NCBI GenBank assembly: GCA_031548675.1
Contig: JAVBQU010000106.1
Coordinates: 1-7,698, forward strand
DNA: 7,698 nucleotides
DNA from: JAVBQU01 sp031548675
Lineage (GTDB): Bacteria; Bacteroidota; Bacteroidia; Bacteroidales; P3
Reading direction: 5' to 3'
In this document: positions 1-5,857 of the stretch, piece by piece
How the letters are laid out: each line of letters begins with the position of its first letter
Position numbering within the stretch: the first letter of the stretch is position 1
Made by a program: the position numbers and the translations under genes
The notes under the pieces: model-generated
Database searches by the model: none
What the model saw: the letters and a program-made list of their open reading frames with translations, nothing else
What the model was told of the DNA's origin: nothing

Positions 1-96
1 CATGCTTTGCGATATATTCCATTGACTCCCTATTTTATCCTGTAGCTTGAGAATAGCTATGACAGAGTAATCTCTTTAGTAATGGATGAAAAAAAC

Positions 97-133
97 TCAG
101 TGGTTCTCTGTGACTTTTCAGTGCAACTCTGTG
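97..133. repeat. Two-copy degenerate short direct repeat (16 bp, 21-bp spacing)
   Basis: TCAGTGGTTCTCTGTG (97-112) and TCAGTGCAACTCTGTG (118-133) match at 13 of 16 positions; the three differences are one block (GTT versus CAA). The copies start 21 bp apart and no third copy is visible on either side. This looks like a remnant of a dispersed or tandem intergenic repeat, but that origin is inferred. Confidence 0.5.
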
Positions 134-174
134 TAGCGAAATAGAGGAAAGCAAAAGGTAAAAACCTTATTAAC

Positions 175-224
175 TTCTACAATAATGACGTATTATTTGG
201 TTGATTTTTTTCTTAATTGTAGAA
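175..224. repeat. Inverted repeat with nested palindrome
   Basis: TTCTACAAT (175-183) and ATTGTAGAA (216-224) are exact 9-bp inverted copies separated by 32 nt. Inside lies a second, competing hairpin, AATAAT-GACGT-ATTATT (181-197), which shares AAT with the outer left arm. The two stems could not both form fully. There is no T-run after either arm on the minus strand, so this is not a standard terminator for gmhB. It could be an end of a decayed element or chance pairing in AT-rich DNA. Confidence 0.4.
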
Positions 225-309
225 AGGATGAAGAACAATTTAAAAAATATATTCCTTAGGAGCTTCTAAAAATCAGAAACTAATTTGAAATATAGACAAC
301 TTCTTAGCT

Positions 310-858
310 TTACTGCAAGGCTTCTATAAAGTCAGCCAGCGTATGGAATCTGTAATCAATAATTTTATAATGCAGGCTTGTTTTGGATAAGTCATCTGAA
401 ATGAATACAGTTTTCATCCCTAAGCGTTTGCCAAATTCCATATCGGAGATGGAATCGCCCACCATGATTGATTTTTTAAAGTTAATTTCAGGAAAGTCTT
501 TTTTCGCTTGCAAGCCCATTCCCACTTGTGGTTTGCGTAAGAAACTATGAGCTTCTTTAAGAAAAGGACATGCATAGATTTGGTCAATTTTTCCCCCTGC
601 ATCTTCAATCTGACTCTGCATGTGCTTGTGGATAAGTTCTAAATCATGGGGAGTCATTAATCCTTTACCTATGCCTTGCTGATTGGTTACAACAAAAATA
701 CGTCCAAAAAGGCTGGAAGCTTTAGCAACAGCTTCTATCGTTCCATTTGTAAAAACAAAATTCTGGGGATTTTTTACATAATCGCCTACTATACGGACAT
801 TAATAACCCCGTCGCGATCCAAAAACAGCGACCAATCTTTGGTAATACTTAAATTCAT
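310..858 (-). CDS. gmhB: HAD-IIIA phosphatase, probable D-glycero-D-manno-heptose-1,7-bisphosphate 7-phosphatase
   Basis: This 182-residue cytoplasmic phosphatase of the GmhB/HisB-N group would remove the 7-phosphate from heptose 1,7-bisphosphate in the ADP- or GDP-heptose route. The HAD motifs are all present: LDRDGVIN (13-20, nucleophile D14 and acid/base D16), TNQQG (58-62), RKPQVGM with motif III K109, and VGDSISDM (133-140) with D135 and D139. The loop that in E. coli GmhB holds zinc through Cys-X-His and Cys-X-Cys is here CPFLKEAHSFLRKP (97-110), with one Cys and a displaced His, so zinc binding is probably lost. The gene starts 20 nt after the gmhA stop, so the two are probably co-transcribed, and this pairing supports heptose over histidinol phosphate as substrate. 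A different sugar phosphate cannot be excluded. Confidence 0.85.
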   Translation of the reverse strand: MNLSITKDWSLFLDRDGVINVRIVGDYVKNPQNFVFTNGTIEAVAKASSLFGRIFVVTNQQGIGKGLMTPHDLELIHKHMQSQIEDAGGKIDQIYACPFLKEAHSFLRKPQVGMGLQAKKDFPEINFKKSIMVGDSISDMEFGKRLGMKTVFISDDLSKTSLHYKIIDYRFHTLADFIEALQ

Positions 859-878
859 CTAAAATAGTTCTTTACGTA

Positions 879-1451
879 TTAACGAGGAAATAAAGCAGAT
901 TCAACCAGCTCGCATAAAATATGCCCAATTAAGATATGGGATTCTTGAATACGGGGCGTATCATTAGAAGGAACTTTAAAAATATAATTACAGCAATTAA
1001 TCATTTTTCCTCCACTTTCGCCTGTTAAGCCGATGGTAATCATACCCCTGTTTTGAGCCGTTTCCATCGCTTTTAAGATATTTCCCGAATTTCCCGAAGT
1101 AGATAAACCTATCAAAATATCGCCTTTTTGTCCGGTTGCTTTTACCATGCGGGCATATACCTCGTCGTAAGAATAATCGTTTGCCACAGCAGTAAGATAA
1201 GAGGTATTTACATGCAGAGCTTCCGATGGGAGAGGGTCTCTGTCATAATAAAAACGACCCGAAAATTCAGCAGCCAAATGCTGGGCATCAGCGGCACTTC
1301 CGCCGTTTCCGCAAAACAATACTTTGTTTCCATTGCGGAAAGCTTTTGTAATAATATCTGCTGTTTGTTCAATTAATTGGATGGTATGTTCATCGGCCAA
1401 TAGCTGTTGTTTAACAGCTATAGATTGTTGTATTACTTCTTTGATTCTCAT
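879..1451 (-). CDS. gmhA: Sedoheptulose 7-phosphate isomerase (phosphoheptose isomerase)
   Basis: This 190-residue SIS-domain protein has the usual GmhA length. It converts sedoheptulose 7-phosphate to D-glycero-D-manno-heptose 7-phosphate, the first step of heptose precursor synthesis for LPS core or other glycans. It shows the phosphosugar-binding stretch CGNGGSAADAQHLAAEF (47-63), STSGNSGN (117-124) and RIQESHILIGHI (167-178). The metal ligands known from E. coli GmhA (His61, Glu65, Gln172, His180) correspond by spacing to H58, E62, Q169 and H177, so the active site looks intact. gmhB follows after 20 nt, a classical pathway pair. The heptose-7-phosphate kinase and nucleotidyltransferase (HldE, or HddA/HddC) are not in the window. 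No Shine-Dalgarno sequence precedes the ATG, as expected in Bacteroidota. Confidence 0.95.
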   Translation of the reverse strand: MRIKEVIQQSIAVKQQLLADEHTIQLIEQTADIITKAFRNGNKVLFCGNGGSAADAQHLAAEFSGRFYYDRDPLPSEALHVNTSYLTAVANDYSYDEVYARMVKATGQKGDILIGLSTSGNSGNILKAMETAQNRGMITIGLTGESGGKMINCCNYIFKVPSNDTPRIQESHILIGHILCELVESALFPR

Positions 1452-1479
1452 GATAAAAATTTGTAAAGTTGTAGAGCTT

Positions 1480-1487
1480 AAAATGTA
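1480..1487 (-). promoter_or_regulatory. Weak candidate -7 element for gmhA-gmhB
   Basis: Read on the minus strand, TACATTTT matches the Bacteroidota -7 consensus TAnnTTTG except for the last base, and lies about 29 nt before the gmhA ATG. It overlaps a 6-bp palindrome (AAATGT-AGTA-ACATTT, 1481-1496). No TTG is found at the usual 19-21 nt upstream. The nearest TTG, in TTTATTGACC, leaves only 16 nt. Low confidence. Confidence 0.25.
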
Positions 1488-1501
1488 GTAACATTTATAA
1501 G

Positions 1502-1653
1502 GTCAATAAAGTTAAATGTTCTAGTTGTAAACTCGTAACCCCTAAATTCCCGACCCCTCTTGTGTTCTCCCCACAAGGGAGAAAAAGTGGATTTTCTGAT
1601 TTATTGGGGGACTTAAAGTCAATAAAGTTAAATATTTTAATTGTAAACTTGTA
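1502..1653. repeat. 36-bp direct repeat pair flanking a GC-rich palindromic unit
   Basis: The copies at 1502-1537 and 1618-1653 match at 32 of 36 bases. All four differences are transitions, and in each the second copy carries A or T where the first has G or C. Both copies contain GTCAATAAAGTTAAAT and TTGTAAACT. Between them sits a G/C-rich insert with an outer imperfect inverted pair (CCCCTAAAT at 1539-1547 and ATTTATTGGGGG at 1599-1610) and a central hairpin. The 231-bp spacer between the GT2 stop and the gmhA start is thus mostly built from this unit. It resembles a non-coding dispersed intergenic element; mobility is not shown. Confidence 0.6.
1554..1581 (-). repeat. Central hairpin of the GT2-gmhA spacer
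   Basis: CTTGTG (1559-1564) and CACAAG (1572-1577) form a perfect 6-bp stem around a 7-nt loop, extended outwards by C/G pairs to 1554-1581 with one bulged base. The pair 1555/1580 is a G-U wobble in a minus-strand RNA but a C-A mismatch in a plus-strand RNA, so the structure fits a minus-strand transcript better. No U-run follows the stem, so it is not a standard intrinsic terminator, although it sits where one for the upstream glycosyltransferase could be. Confidence 0.5.
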
Positions 1654-1682
1654 TCTGGGATCTTGTATCTATGAATTATTAT

Positions 1683-2639
1683 TTACAATCCTATTTTGTG
1701 ATGTATTAAATAACTGTTTCTTGTGGATGAATTTCTTCCGATAAGTTCCGCAATGTAACCGGCTAAAAAGAGCTGTACCCCTACAATCATGCAAACCAAT
1801 GCAAAATAGAAATAAGGGCTGGTTGTAACCAAGGGTGCGGGAATATTACAAGTTATATGGTATATTTTTTCAATGCCTAGATAAGCAGCCGAAAAGAATC
1901 CCAAAATAAAAATGATAGTTCCGCCTAATCCAAAAAAGTGCATGGGGCGTTTGCCGAATTTAGAGATAAAAGTGATAGACATCAAATCCAGAAAACCATT
2001 GATAAAACGATTCCAGCCAAACTTACTGTATCCGTATTTTCTTTTCTGATGCTGCACTACCTTTTCCGTGATGTTCGAAAATCCTGCCCATTTAGCTAAT
2101 ACCGGAATGTAACGGTGCATTTCTCCATATACTTCTATCGATTTTACAACCTCATTCTTATAGGCTTTTAAACCGCAGTTCATATCATGCAGTTTTACGC
2201 CGGATATTTTACGGGTGGTTGCATTATATATTTTAGAAGGAATATTTTTGGTAACGGCATTATCAAAACGTTTCTTCTTCCAGCCCGATACGAGGTCGTA
2301 TTCTCCTTCTGTAATCATTTTGTAAAGTTCCGGAATTTCATCAGGGCTATCTTGTAAATCGGCATCCATCGTAATTACAACATCGCCTTCGGCTGCTTCA
2401 AAAGCTACATTTAATGCGGCTGATTTACCATAATTCCGACGGAACTTGATACCTTTTATATTAGGGTTTCGCTCTGAAAGCTGGGTTATAATTTTCCATG
2501 ACTTATCCTTGCTTCCATCATCAACAAATAAAATTTCATAAGTATAATGATTTTCATTCATTACCTTTTCTATCCATACTGTCAATTCAGGTAAAGACTC
2601 TTCCTCGTTCAGTAAAGGAATTACAACAGAGATATCCAT
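1683..2639 (-). CDS. Family 2 glycosyltransferase, GtrB/ArnC/DPM1-like, with two C-terminal membrane helices
   Basis: This 318-residue inverting GT-A glycosyltransferase probably moves a sugar from a nucleotide donor to a polyprenyl phosphate at the cytoplasmic face of the inner membrane. The N-terminal domain shows ISVVIPLLNEEESLP (3-17), FVDDGSKDKSW (38-48), RRNYGKSAALN (67-77), the DXD motif in MDADLQD (91-97, D92 and D94), and the acceptor-side R-K-Y-G-Y-S-K stretch (200-206). Two hydrophobic segments near 233-255 and 276-299 anchor the C-terminus, as in GtrB and DPM-like enzymes. Length is normal for this subgroup. It is transcribed away from etfB and has its own promoter-like site. The donor sugar cannot be read from the sequence; an undecaprenyl-phosphate glucose, mannose or aminoarabinose transferase are all possible. 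Confidence 0.9.
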   Translation of the reverse strand: MDISVVIPLLNEEESLPELTVWIEKVMNENHYTYEILFVDDGSKDKSWKIITQLSERNPNIKGIKFRRNYGKSAALNVAFEAAEGDVVITMDADLQDSPDEIPELYKMITEGEYDLVSGWKKKRFDNAVTKNIPSKIYNATTRKISGVKLHDMNCGLKAYKNEVVKSIEVYGEMHRYIPVLAKWAGFSNITEKVVQHQKRKYGYSKFGWNRFINGFLDLMSITFISKFGKRPMHFFGLGGTIIFILGFFSAAYLGIEKIYHITCNIPAPLVTTSPYFYFALVCMIVGVQLFLAGYIAELIGRNSSTRNSYLIHHKIGL

Positions 2640-2667
2640 AGTTTATGTATCATTTATCTTTAATGTG

Positions 2668-2698
2668 CAAAAGTACAGAAAATTATATTACTTGAAAA
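2668..2698 (-). promoter_or_regulatory. Candidate promoter for the GT2 gene
   Basis: On the minus strand TACTTTTG (plus 2668-2675) matches the Bacteroidota -7 consensus TAnnTTTG exactly. It lies about 28 nt before the ATG. At the expected 19-20 nt upstream there is only TTTTC (around 2694-2698), a weak -33 element. The -7 match and its position are what support the call. Confidence 0.6.
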
Positions 2699-2947
2699 GT
2701 AATTACTAACAATTCCATAAGCTTGTATGTTCAATCGCGTGTGTAATATGCAGGCTGAGAATACGAAAAAGAACTGATGCCTAAGAGAGAATACCCTATA
2801 TAAAGAGTGTCATTAATTTAATTTTAACTAAGCATTATCTACGTTTTTAATGTTCTAAATTTCAATATGTTTTACTGTAAAAACTTATTCTAATTATTTG
2901 GTTTTAATTTGATTAATATAGAGTAAAAAGTGAGTAAATGCATTTTA

Positions 2948-2978
2948 TTGGCTCGTATATGCTTTTTTATTACCTTTG
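2948..2978 (+). promoter_or_regulatory. Bacteroidota-type promoter of the etfB operon
   Basis: TTG (2948-2950) and TACCTTTG (2971-2978) are separated by 20 nt, fitting the Bacteroidota housekeeping pattern of a TTTG-like -33 and TAnnTTTG -7 box. Transcription would begin near 2983-2986, giving a leader of roughly 33 nt before the ATG at 3018. This placement also excludes the in-frame TTG at 2976 as the etfB start, because that codon lies inside the -7 box. Confidence 0.85.
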
Positions 2979-3017
2979 CATCTTGGAAAATTTTATTTAA
3001 CTAAATATATAGACTAT

Positions 3018-3890
3018 ATGAGTTTAAAAATTGTAGTTTTAGCAAAACAAGTACCAGATACCCGCAATGTGGGTAAAGATGCGATGAAAGCAGACGGTAC
3101 TGTGAATCGTGCGGCTTTGCCGGCTATTTTTAATCCGGAAGATTTGAATGCTTTAGAAATGGCTTTGCATGTAAAAGACCAAGTACCCGGAAGTACAGTT
3201 ACCATTGTTACTATGGGACCTCCCAGAGCAGCAGAAATTATTCGTGAATCTATGTATCGCGGAGCCGATAACGGCTTTTTGATTACCGACCGCAAATTTG
3301 CAGGTTCTGATACTTTGGCAACCTCGTATGCAGTTTCATTAGCAGTAAAAAAAGTAGGAAAAGTAGATTTGGTTTTTGCCGGTCGTCAAGCTATCGATGG
3401 AGATACAGCCCAAGTAGGACCCCAAGCTGCCGAAAAGTTAAGCTATCCACAAATAACTTATGCTGAAGAAGTAGAAAAAGTAACTAAAAACAGTATTCAG
3501 ATTAAACGTCGCTTAGAAAGAGGTATTGAAGTGGTAGAAGCACCTTATCCTTGCTTGATAACTGTTCACAGTTCTGCTCCCGAATGCCGTTCGCGTCATG
3601 CCAAATTGGTGATGAAATATAAAAAAGCATGTACTATTTCCGAACAACAAGAAGCCGGAAACGACTATACAGGCTTATGGAACGAAAAACCGTATTTAAA
3701 AATTGTAGAATGGTCTGCTGCCGACTTAGCCGCAGATGAAGCATGGTTGGGTTTAACAGGTTCGCCTACCAAAGTAAAACATATAGAAAATGTAGTATTA
3801 ACTCAAAAAGAAAGCACTGTTTTGACTAATTCTGATGGCGAAATCAATGCTTTGATGAAAGACTTGATAGATACACATATTCTCGGATAA
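3018..3890 (+). CDS. etfB: Electron transfer flavoprotein beta subunit
   Basis: This 290-residue protein is the small subunit of the cytoplasmic EtfAB heterodimer, which carries electrons to or from acyl-CoA dehydrogenases. It opens with the family signature KIVVLAKQVPDT (4-15), has NPEDLNALE (39-47), the nucleotide-site motif AGRQAIDGDTAQVGP (121-135) and the conserved C-terminal GLTGSPTKV (245-253). DGDTAQVGP is typical of the clostridial and FixAB-like ETFs, where EtfB can bind a second FAD in place of AMP, and differs from the mitochondrial type; electron bifurcation is therefore possible but not proven. I chose ATG 3018 because the MSLKIVVLAKQ start aligns with the family and the 14-codon longer reading frame from TTG 2976 would begin inside the promoter. 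First gene of the operon; etfA follows after 27 nt. Confidence 0.96.
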   Translation: MSLKIVVLAKQVPDTRNVGKDAMKADGTVNRAALPAIFNPEDLNALEMALHVKDQVPGSTVTIVTMGPPRAAEIIRESMYRGADNGFLITDRKFAGSDTLATSYAVSLAVKKVGKVDLVFAGRQAIDGDTAQVGPQAAEKLSYPQITYAEEVEKVTKNSIQIKRRLERGIEVVEAPYPCLITVHSSAPECRSRHAKLVMKYKKACTISEQQEAGNDYTGLWNEKPYLKIVEWSAADLAADEAWLGLTGSPTKVKHIENVVLTQKESTVLTNSDGEINALMKDLIDTHILG

Positions 3891-3917
3891 TTTTAAATTT
3901 ACGAATTAATACAGAAA

Positions 3918-4946
3918 ATGAAAATGAATAATATATTTGTATATTGCGAAGTTACCGAAGAAGGTACAATTGCCGATGTAAGTTTGGAACTTTGCTCAAA
4001 AGCCAAAAAATTAGCAAACGAATTGAAGATTCAATTAGAAGCTGTTGTAATTGGGAATGAAGTAAAAGATATTGAAAAACAATTATATCCTTATGGAGTA
4101 GATGTTATTAATGTGGCTCAAGACAAACGTTTGTTTCCTTACCAAACCTTGCCTCATTTTTCAATTATTACCAAGCTTTTTAAAGAAAAACAACCCGAAA
4201 TAGCTTTATTTGGCGCTACTTCCGTAGGCCGCGATTTAGCTCCGCGTGTAGCTTCTTTCTTACGTTGCGGACTTACTGCCGATTGTACAAGTTTGGAAAT
4301 AGGAAATCATACCGAAAACAAAACCGGAACCGAATATAAAAACCTTTTATATCAAATCCGTCCCGCTTTCGGAGGTAATATTGTAGCTACCATTATCAAT
4401 CCGCAAACACGCCCGCAAATGGCTACCGTTCGCGAAGGCGTAATGAAAAAAGAAGTTCACAATGCTTCACATGTGGGTAAACTTAACAAATTGGAAGTTG
4501 AAAAATATGTTGGCAGTGACGATTTTACTTTAAAAGTTTTACACCGCCATATCGAACAACAAAAAATCAATATCAAAAACTCTCAAATCATTGTATCGGG
4601 TGGATACGGAGTCGGAAGTAAAGAGAATTTTAAGCTGTTGAAAGAATTGGCAGATTTAATCGGAGGCGAAGTAGGAGCTACCCGTGCAGCTGTTGATGGC
4701 GGTTTTGCAGAACACGAACGCCAAGTAGGGCAAACCGGTGTTACCGTACGTCCGAAATTGTATATTGCCTGTGGTATTTCAGGAGCGGTACAGCATCGTG
4801 CAGGTATGGATCAATCTGCAAAAATTATTTCTATCAATACCGACCCTAAAGCACCTATCAACGCTATTGCCGACTATAGTATTATAGGCGATATCGCAGA
4901 TATTTTACCTAAAATGATTAAGTACTATAAAGCAAACACCAAATAG
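3918..4946 (+). CDS. etfA: Electron transfer flavoprotein alpha subunit
   Basis: This 342-residue large ETF subunit binds the electron-carrying FAD in its C-terminal domain. The N-terminal domain shows NNIFVYCEV (4-12), LFGATSVGRDLAPRVA (97-112) and the TADCTSLEI stretch (120-128). The FAD domain has IVSGGYGVGS (225-234), GATRAAVDGGF (253-263), QVGQTGVTVRPKLYIACGIS (269-288), GAVQHRAGM (289-297) and NTDPKAPINAIADY (307-320). All binding motifs are intact and length is normal. No ferredoxin domain is fused to the N-terminus, unlike some clostridial EtfA proteins. The ATG at 3924 is an equally plausible start, two codons downstream. The next gene begins 6 nt after the stop, indicating one transcript. 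Confidence 0.96.
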   Translation: MKMNNIFVYCEVTEEGTIADVSLELCSKAKKLANELKIQLEAVVIGNEVKDIEKQLYPYGVDVINVAQDKRLFPYQTLPHFSIITKLFKEKQPEIALFGATSVGRDLAPRVASFLRCGLTADCTSLEIGNHTENKTGTEYKNLLYQIRPAFGGNIVATIINPQTRPQMATVREGVMKKEVHNASHVGKLNKLEVEKYVGSDDFTLKVLHRHIEQQKINIKNSQIIVSGGYGVGSKENFKLLKELADLIGGEVGATRAAVDGGFAEHERQVGQTGVTVRPKLYIACGISGAVQHRAGMDQSAKIISINTDPKAPINAIADYSIIGDIADILPKMIKYYKANTK

Positions 4947-4952
4947 ATTTTA

Positions 4953-5852
4953 GTGTATAAACTACTTTTCTATATTGTATTTGTTCCTTTGTCGGTATTG
5001 CCGATGCATTTTTTATACCTGATTTCAGATGTATTATGCTGGGTATTAAAAGATGTAATAAAATACAGAAAAGAAGTTATTTACCATAATCTACAAAATG
5101 CTTTTCCTGACAAAAACGCGGAGGGAATAAAAAAAATAGCCGATGGTTTTTATAAGCATCTGGCAGATATTTTTATCGAAGGCTTTAAAATGCTGGGATT
5201 AACCCGCAAACAAGTTCTTAAAAGGTATAGGTGCGTAAATCCGGAAATGATTAACGAATACTTTGATAAAGGTAAATCGGTAATTCTTATTTCGGGGCAT
5301 TACAACAATTGGGAATATATGGTTTTGTCGCTTGGTATGCAGTTTAAACATCATGGCATAGGAGTAGGCAAACCTTTAACCAACAAAGGATTTGGTAAAG
5401 TATTGAACGATTTCAGAACTCGTTTTGGTACGGAAGTGATTGATGCGGGTAATGTTCGGGAAAAATTTGCAAAATATGAGCAGGATCAAAAACTTTCAGT
5501 TTATATGATGCTCAACGACCAATCAACAGGAGACCCATTGAAAAGTTATTGGACTATGTTTCTCAATCAGGAATCCGGAGTTATATTTGGAGCCGAATAT
5601 TATGCAAAGAAATACAATTATCCTGTATTCTTTTATCAGGTGAAAAAGGAAAAAAGAGGATGGTATTCGTTCGAGATTCAGAAAATAACAGATAATCCGT
5701 TATTAGAAGAAGATGGGTTTATTACCCGAAAAAGTGTTCAATTGCTGGAAAATGTGATAGTGCAAAATCCTTCTTTTTGGTTATGGTCGCATAAACGATG
5801 GAAACATAAGAGACCAAAGTCGATGGAAATGGATAAACTGTATAAGAAATAG
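4953..5852 (+). CDS. LpxL/HtrB-family lysophospholipid (lipid A late) acyltransferase
   Basis: This 299-residue inner-membrane protein of the LpxL/LpxM superfamily probably adds a secondary acyl chain to lipid A or another envelope lipid. A hydrophobic anchor covers about residues 3-31. The catalytic HX4E motif is GHYNNWE (115-121, H116 and E121). LNDQ (187-190) and the C-terminal NPSFWLWSHKRWKHKRP (272-288) are family hallmarks. I used the GTG start because the anchor begins at once after it and the first internal ATG (codon 18) would cut the anchor. It begins 6 nt after etfA and ends 5 nt before the glycosyltransferase. Its place in an ETF operon is unusual. LpxL-like enzymes also act on aryl polyenes and other lipids, so the acceptor is uncertain. 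Confidence 0.88.
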   Translation: MYKLLFYIVFVPLSVLPMHFLYLISDVLCWVLKDVIKYRKEVIYHNLQNAFPDKNAEGIKKIADGFYKHLADIFIEGFKMLGLTRKQVLKRYRCVNPEMINEYFDKGKSVILISGHYNNWEYMVLSLGMQFKHHGIGVGKPLTNKGFGKVLNDFRTRFGTEVIDAGNVREKFAKYEQDQKLSVYMMLNDQSTGDPLKSYWTMFLNQESGVIFGAEYYAKKYNYPVFFYQVKKEKRGWYSFEIQKITDNPLLEEDGFITRKSVQLLENVIVQNPSFWLWSHKRWKHKRPKSMEMDKLYKK

Positions 5853-5857
5853 CCGAC

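Larger units (their letters stand above)
1..309. other. Intergenic region downstream of gmhB, no supportable gene
   Basis: I see no coding region here. Plus-strand frames 1 and 3 are open only from the window edge to stops at 43-45 and 48-50, too short to say whether either is the tail of a gene. The stretch is AT-rich and holds a pair of degenerate 16-bp direct repeats (97-133) and a 9-bp inverted repeat (175-224). A short 5-bp stem (AAGGT/ACCTT, 155-168) followed on the minus strand by TT is the nearest thing to a terminator for gmhB, but it is too weak to call. Confidence 0.6.
2640..3017. other. Divergent intergenic region between GT2 and etfB
   Basis: This 378-bp AT-rich spacer separates divergently transcribed genes and holds one promoter-like site for each (2668-2698 minus, 2948-2978 plus). 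The middle, about 2729-2800, has an isolated AGGCTGAGA...GAACTGAT arrangement that recalls part of a thiamine pyrophosphate riboswitch but lacks its remaining conserved core. I see no small gene, tRNA or convincing terminator in it. Confidence 0.6.

Noticed and set aside
1..50. Possible 3' end of a plus-strand gene entering from the left
   Set aside because: Frames 1 and 3 stay open for only 14-15 codons, with no recognisable motif, so a gene tail cannot be told from chance.
155..168. Possible gmhB terminator (AAGGT-AAAA-ACCTT)
   Set aside because: The stem has only five pairs and on the minus strand is followed by just TT, too weak to call a terminator.
1128..1376. 82-codon plus-strand frame opposite gmhA
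   Set aside because: It is the antisense shadow of a well-supported gmhA and shows no recognisable protein features.
1562..1744. 60-codon plus-strand open frame
   Set aside because: It overlaps the palindromic repeat unit and the 3' end of the GT2 gene on the other strand, has no family features, and no promoter or conserved start.
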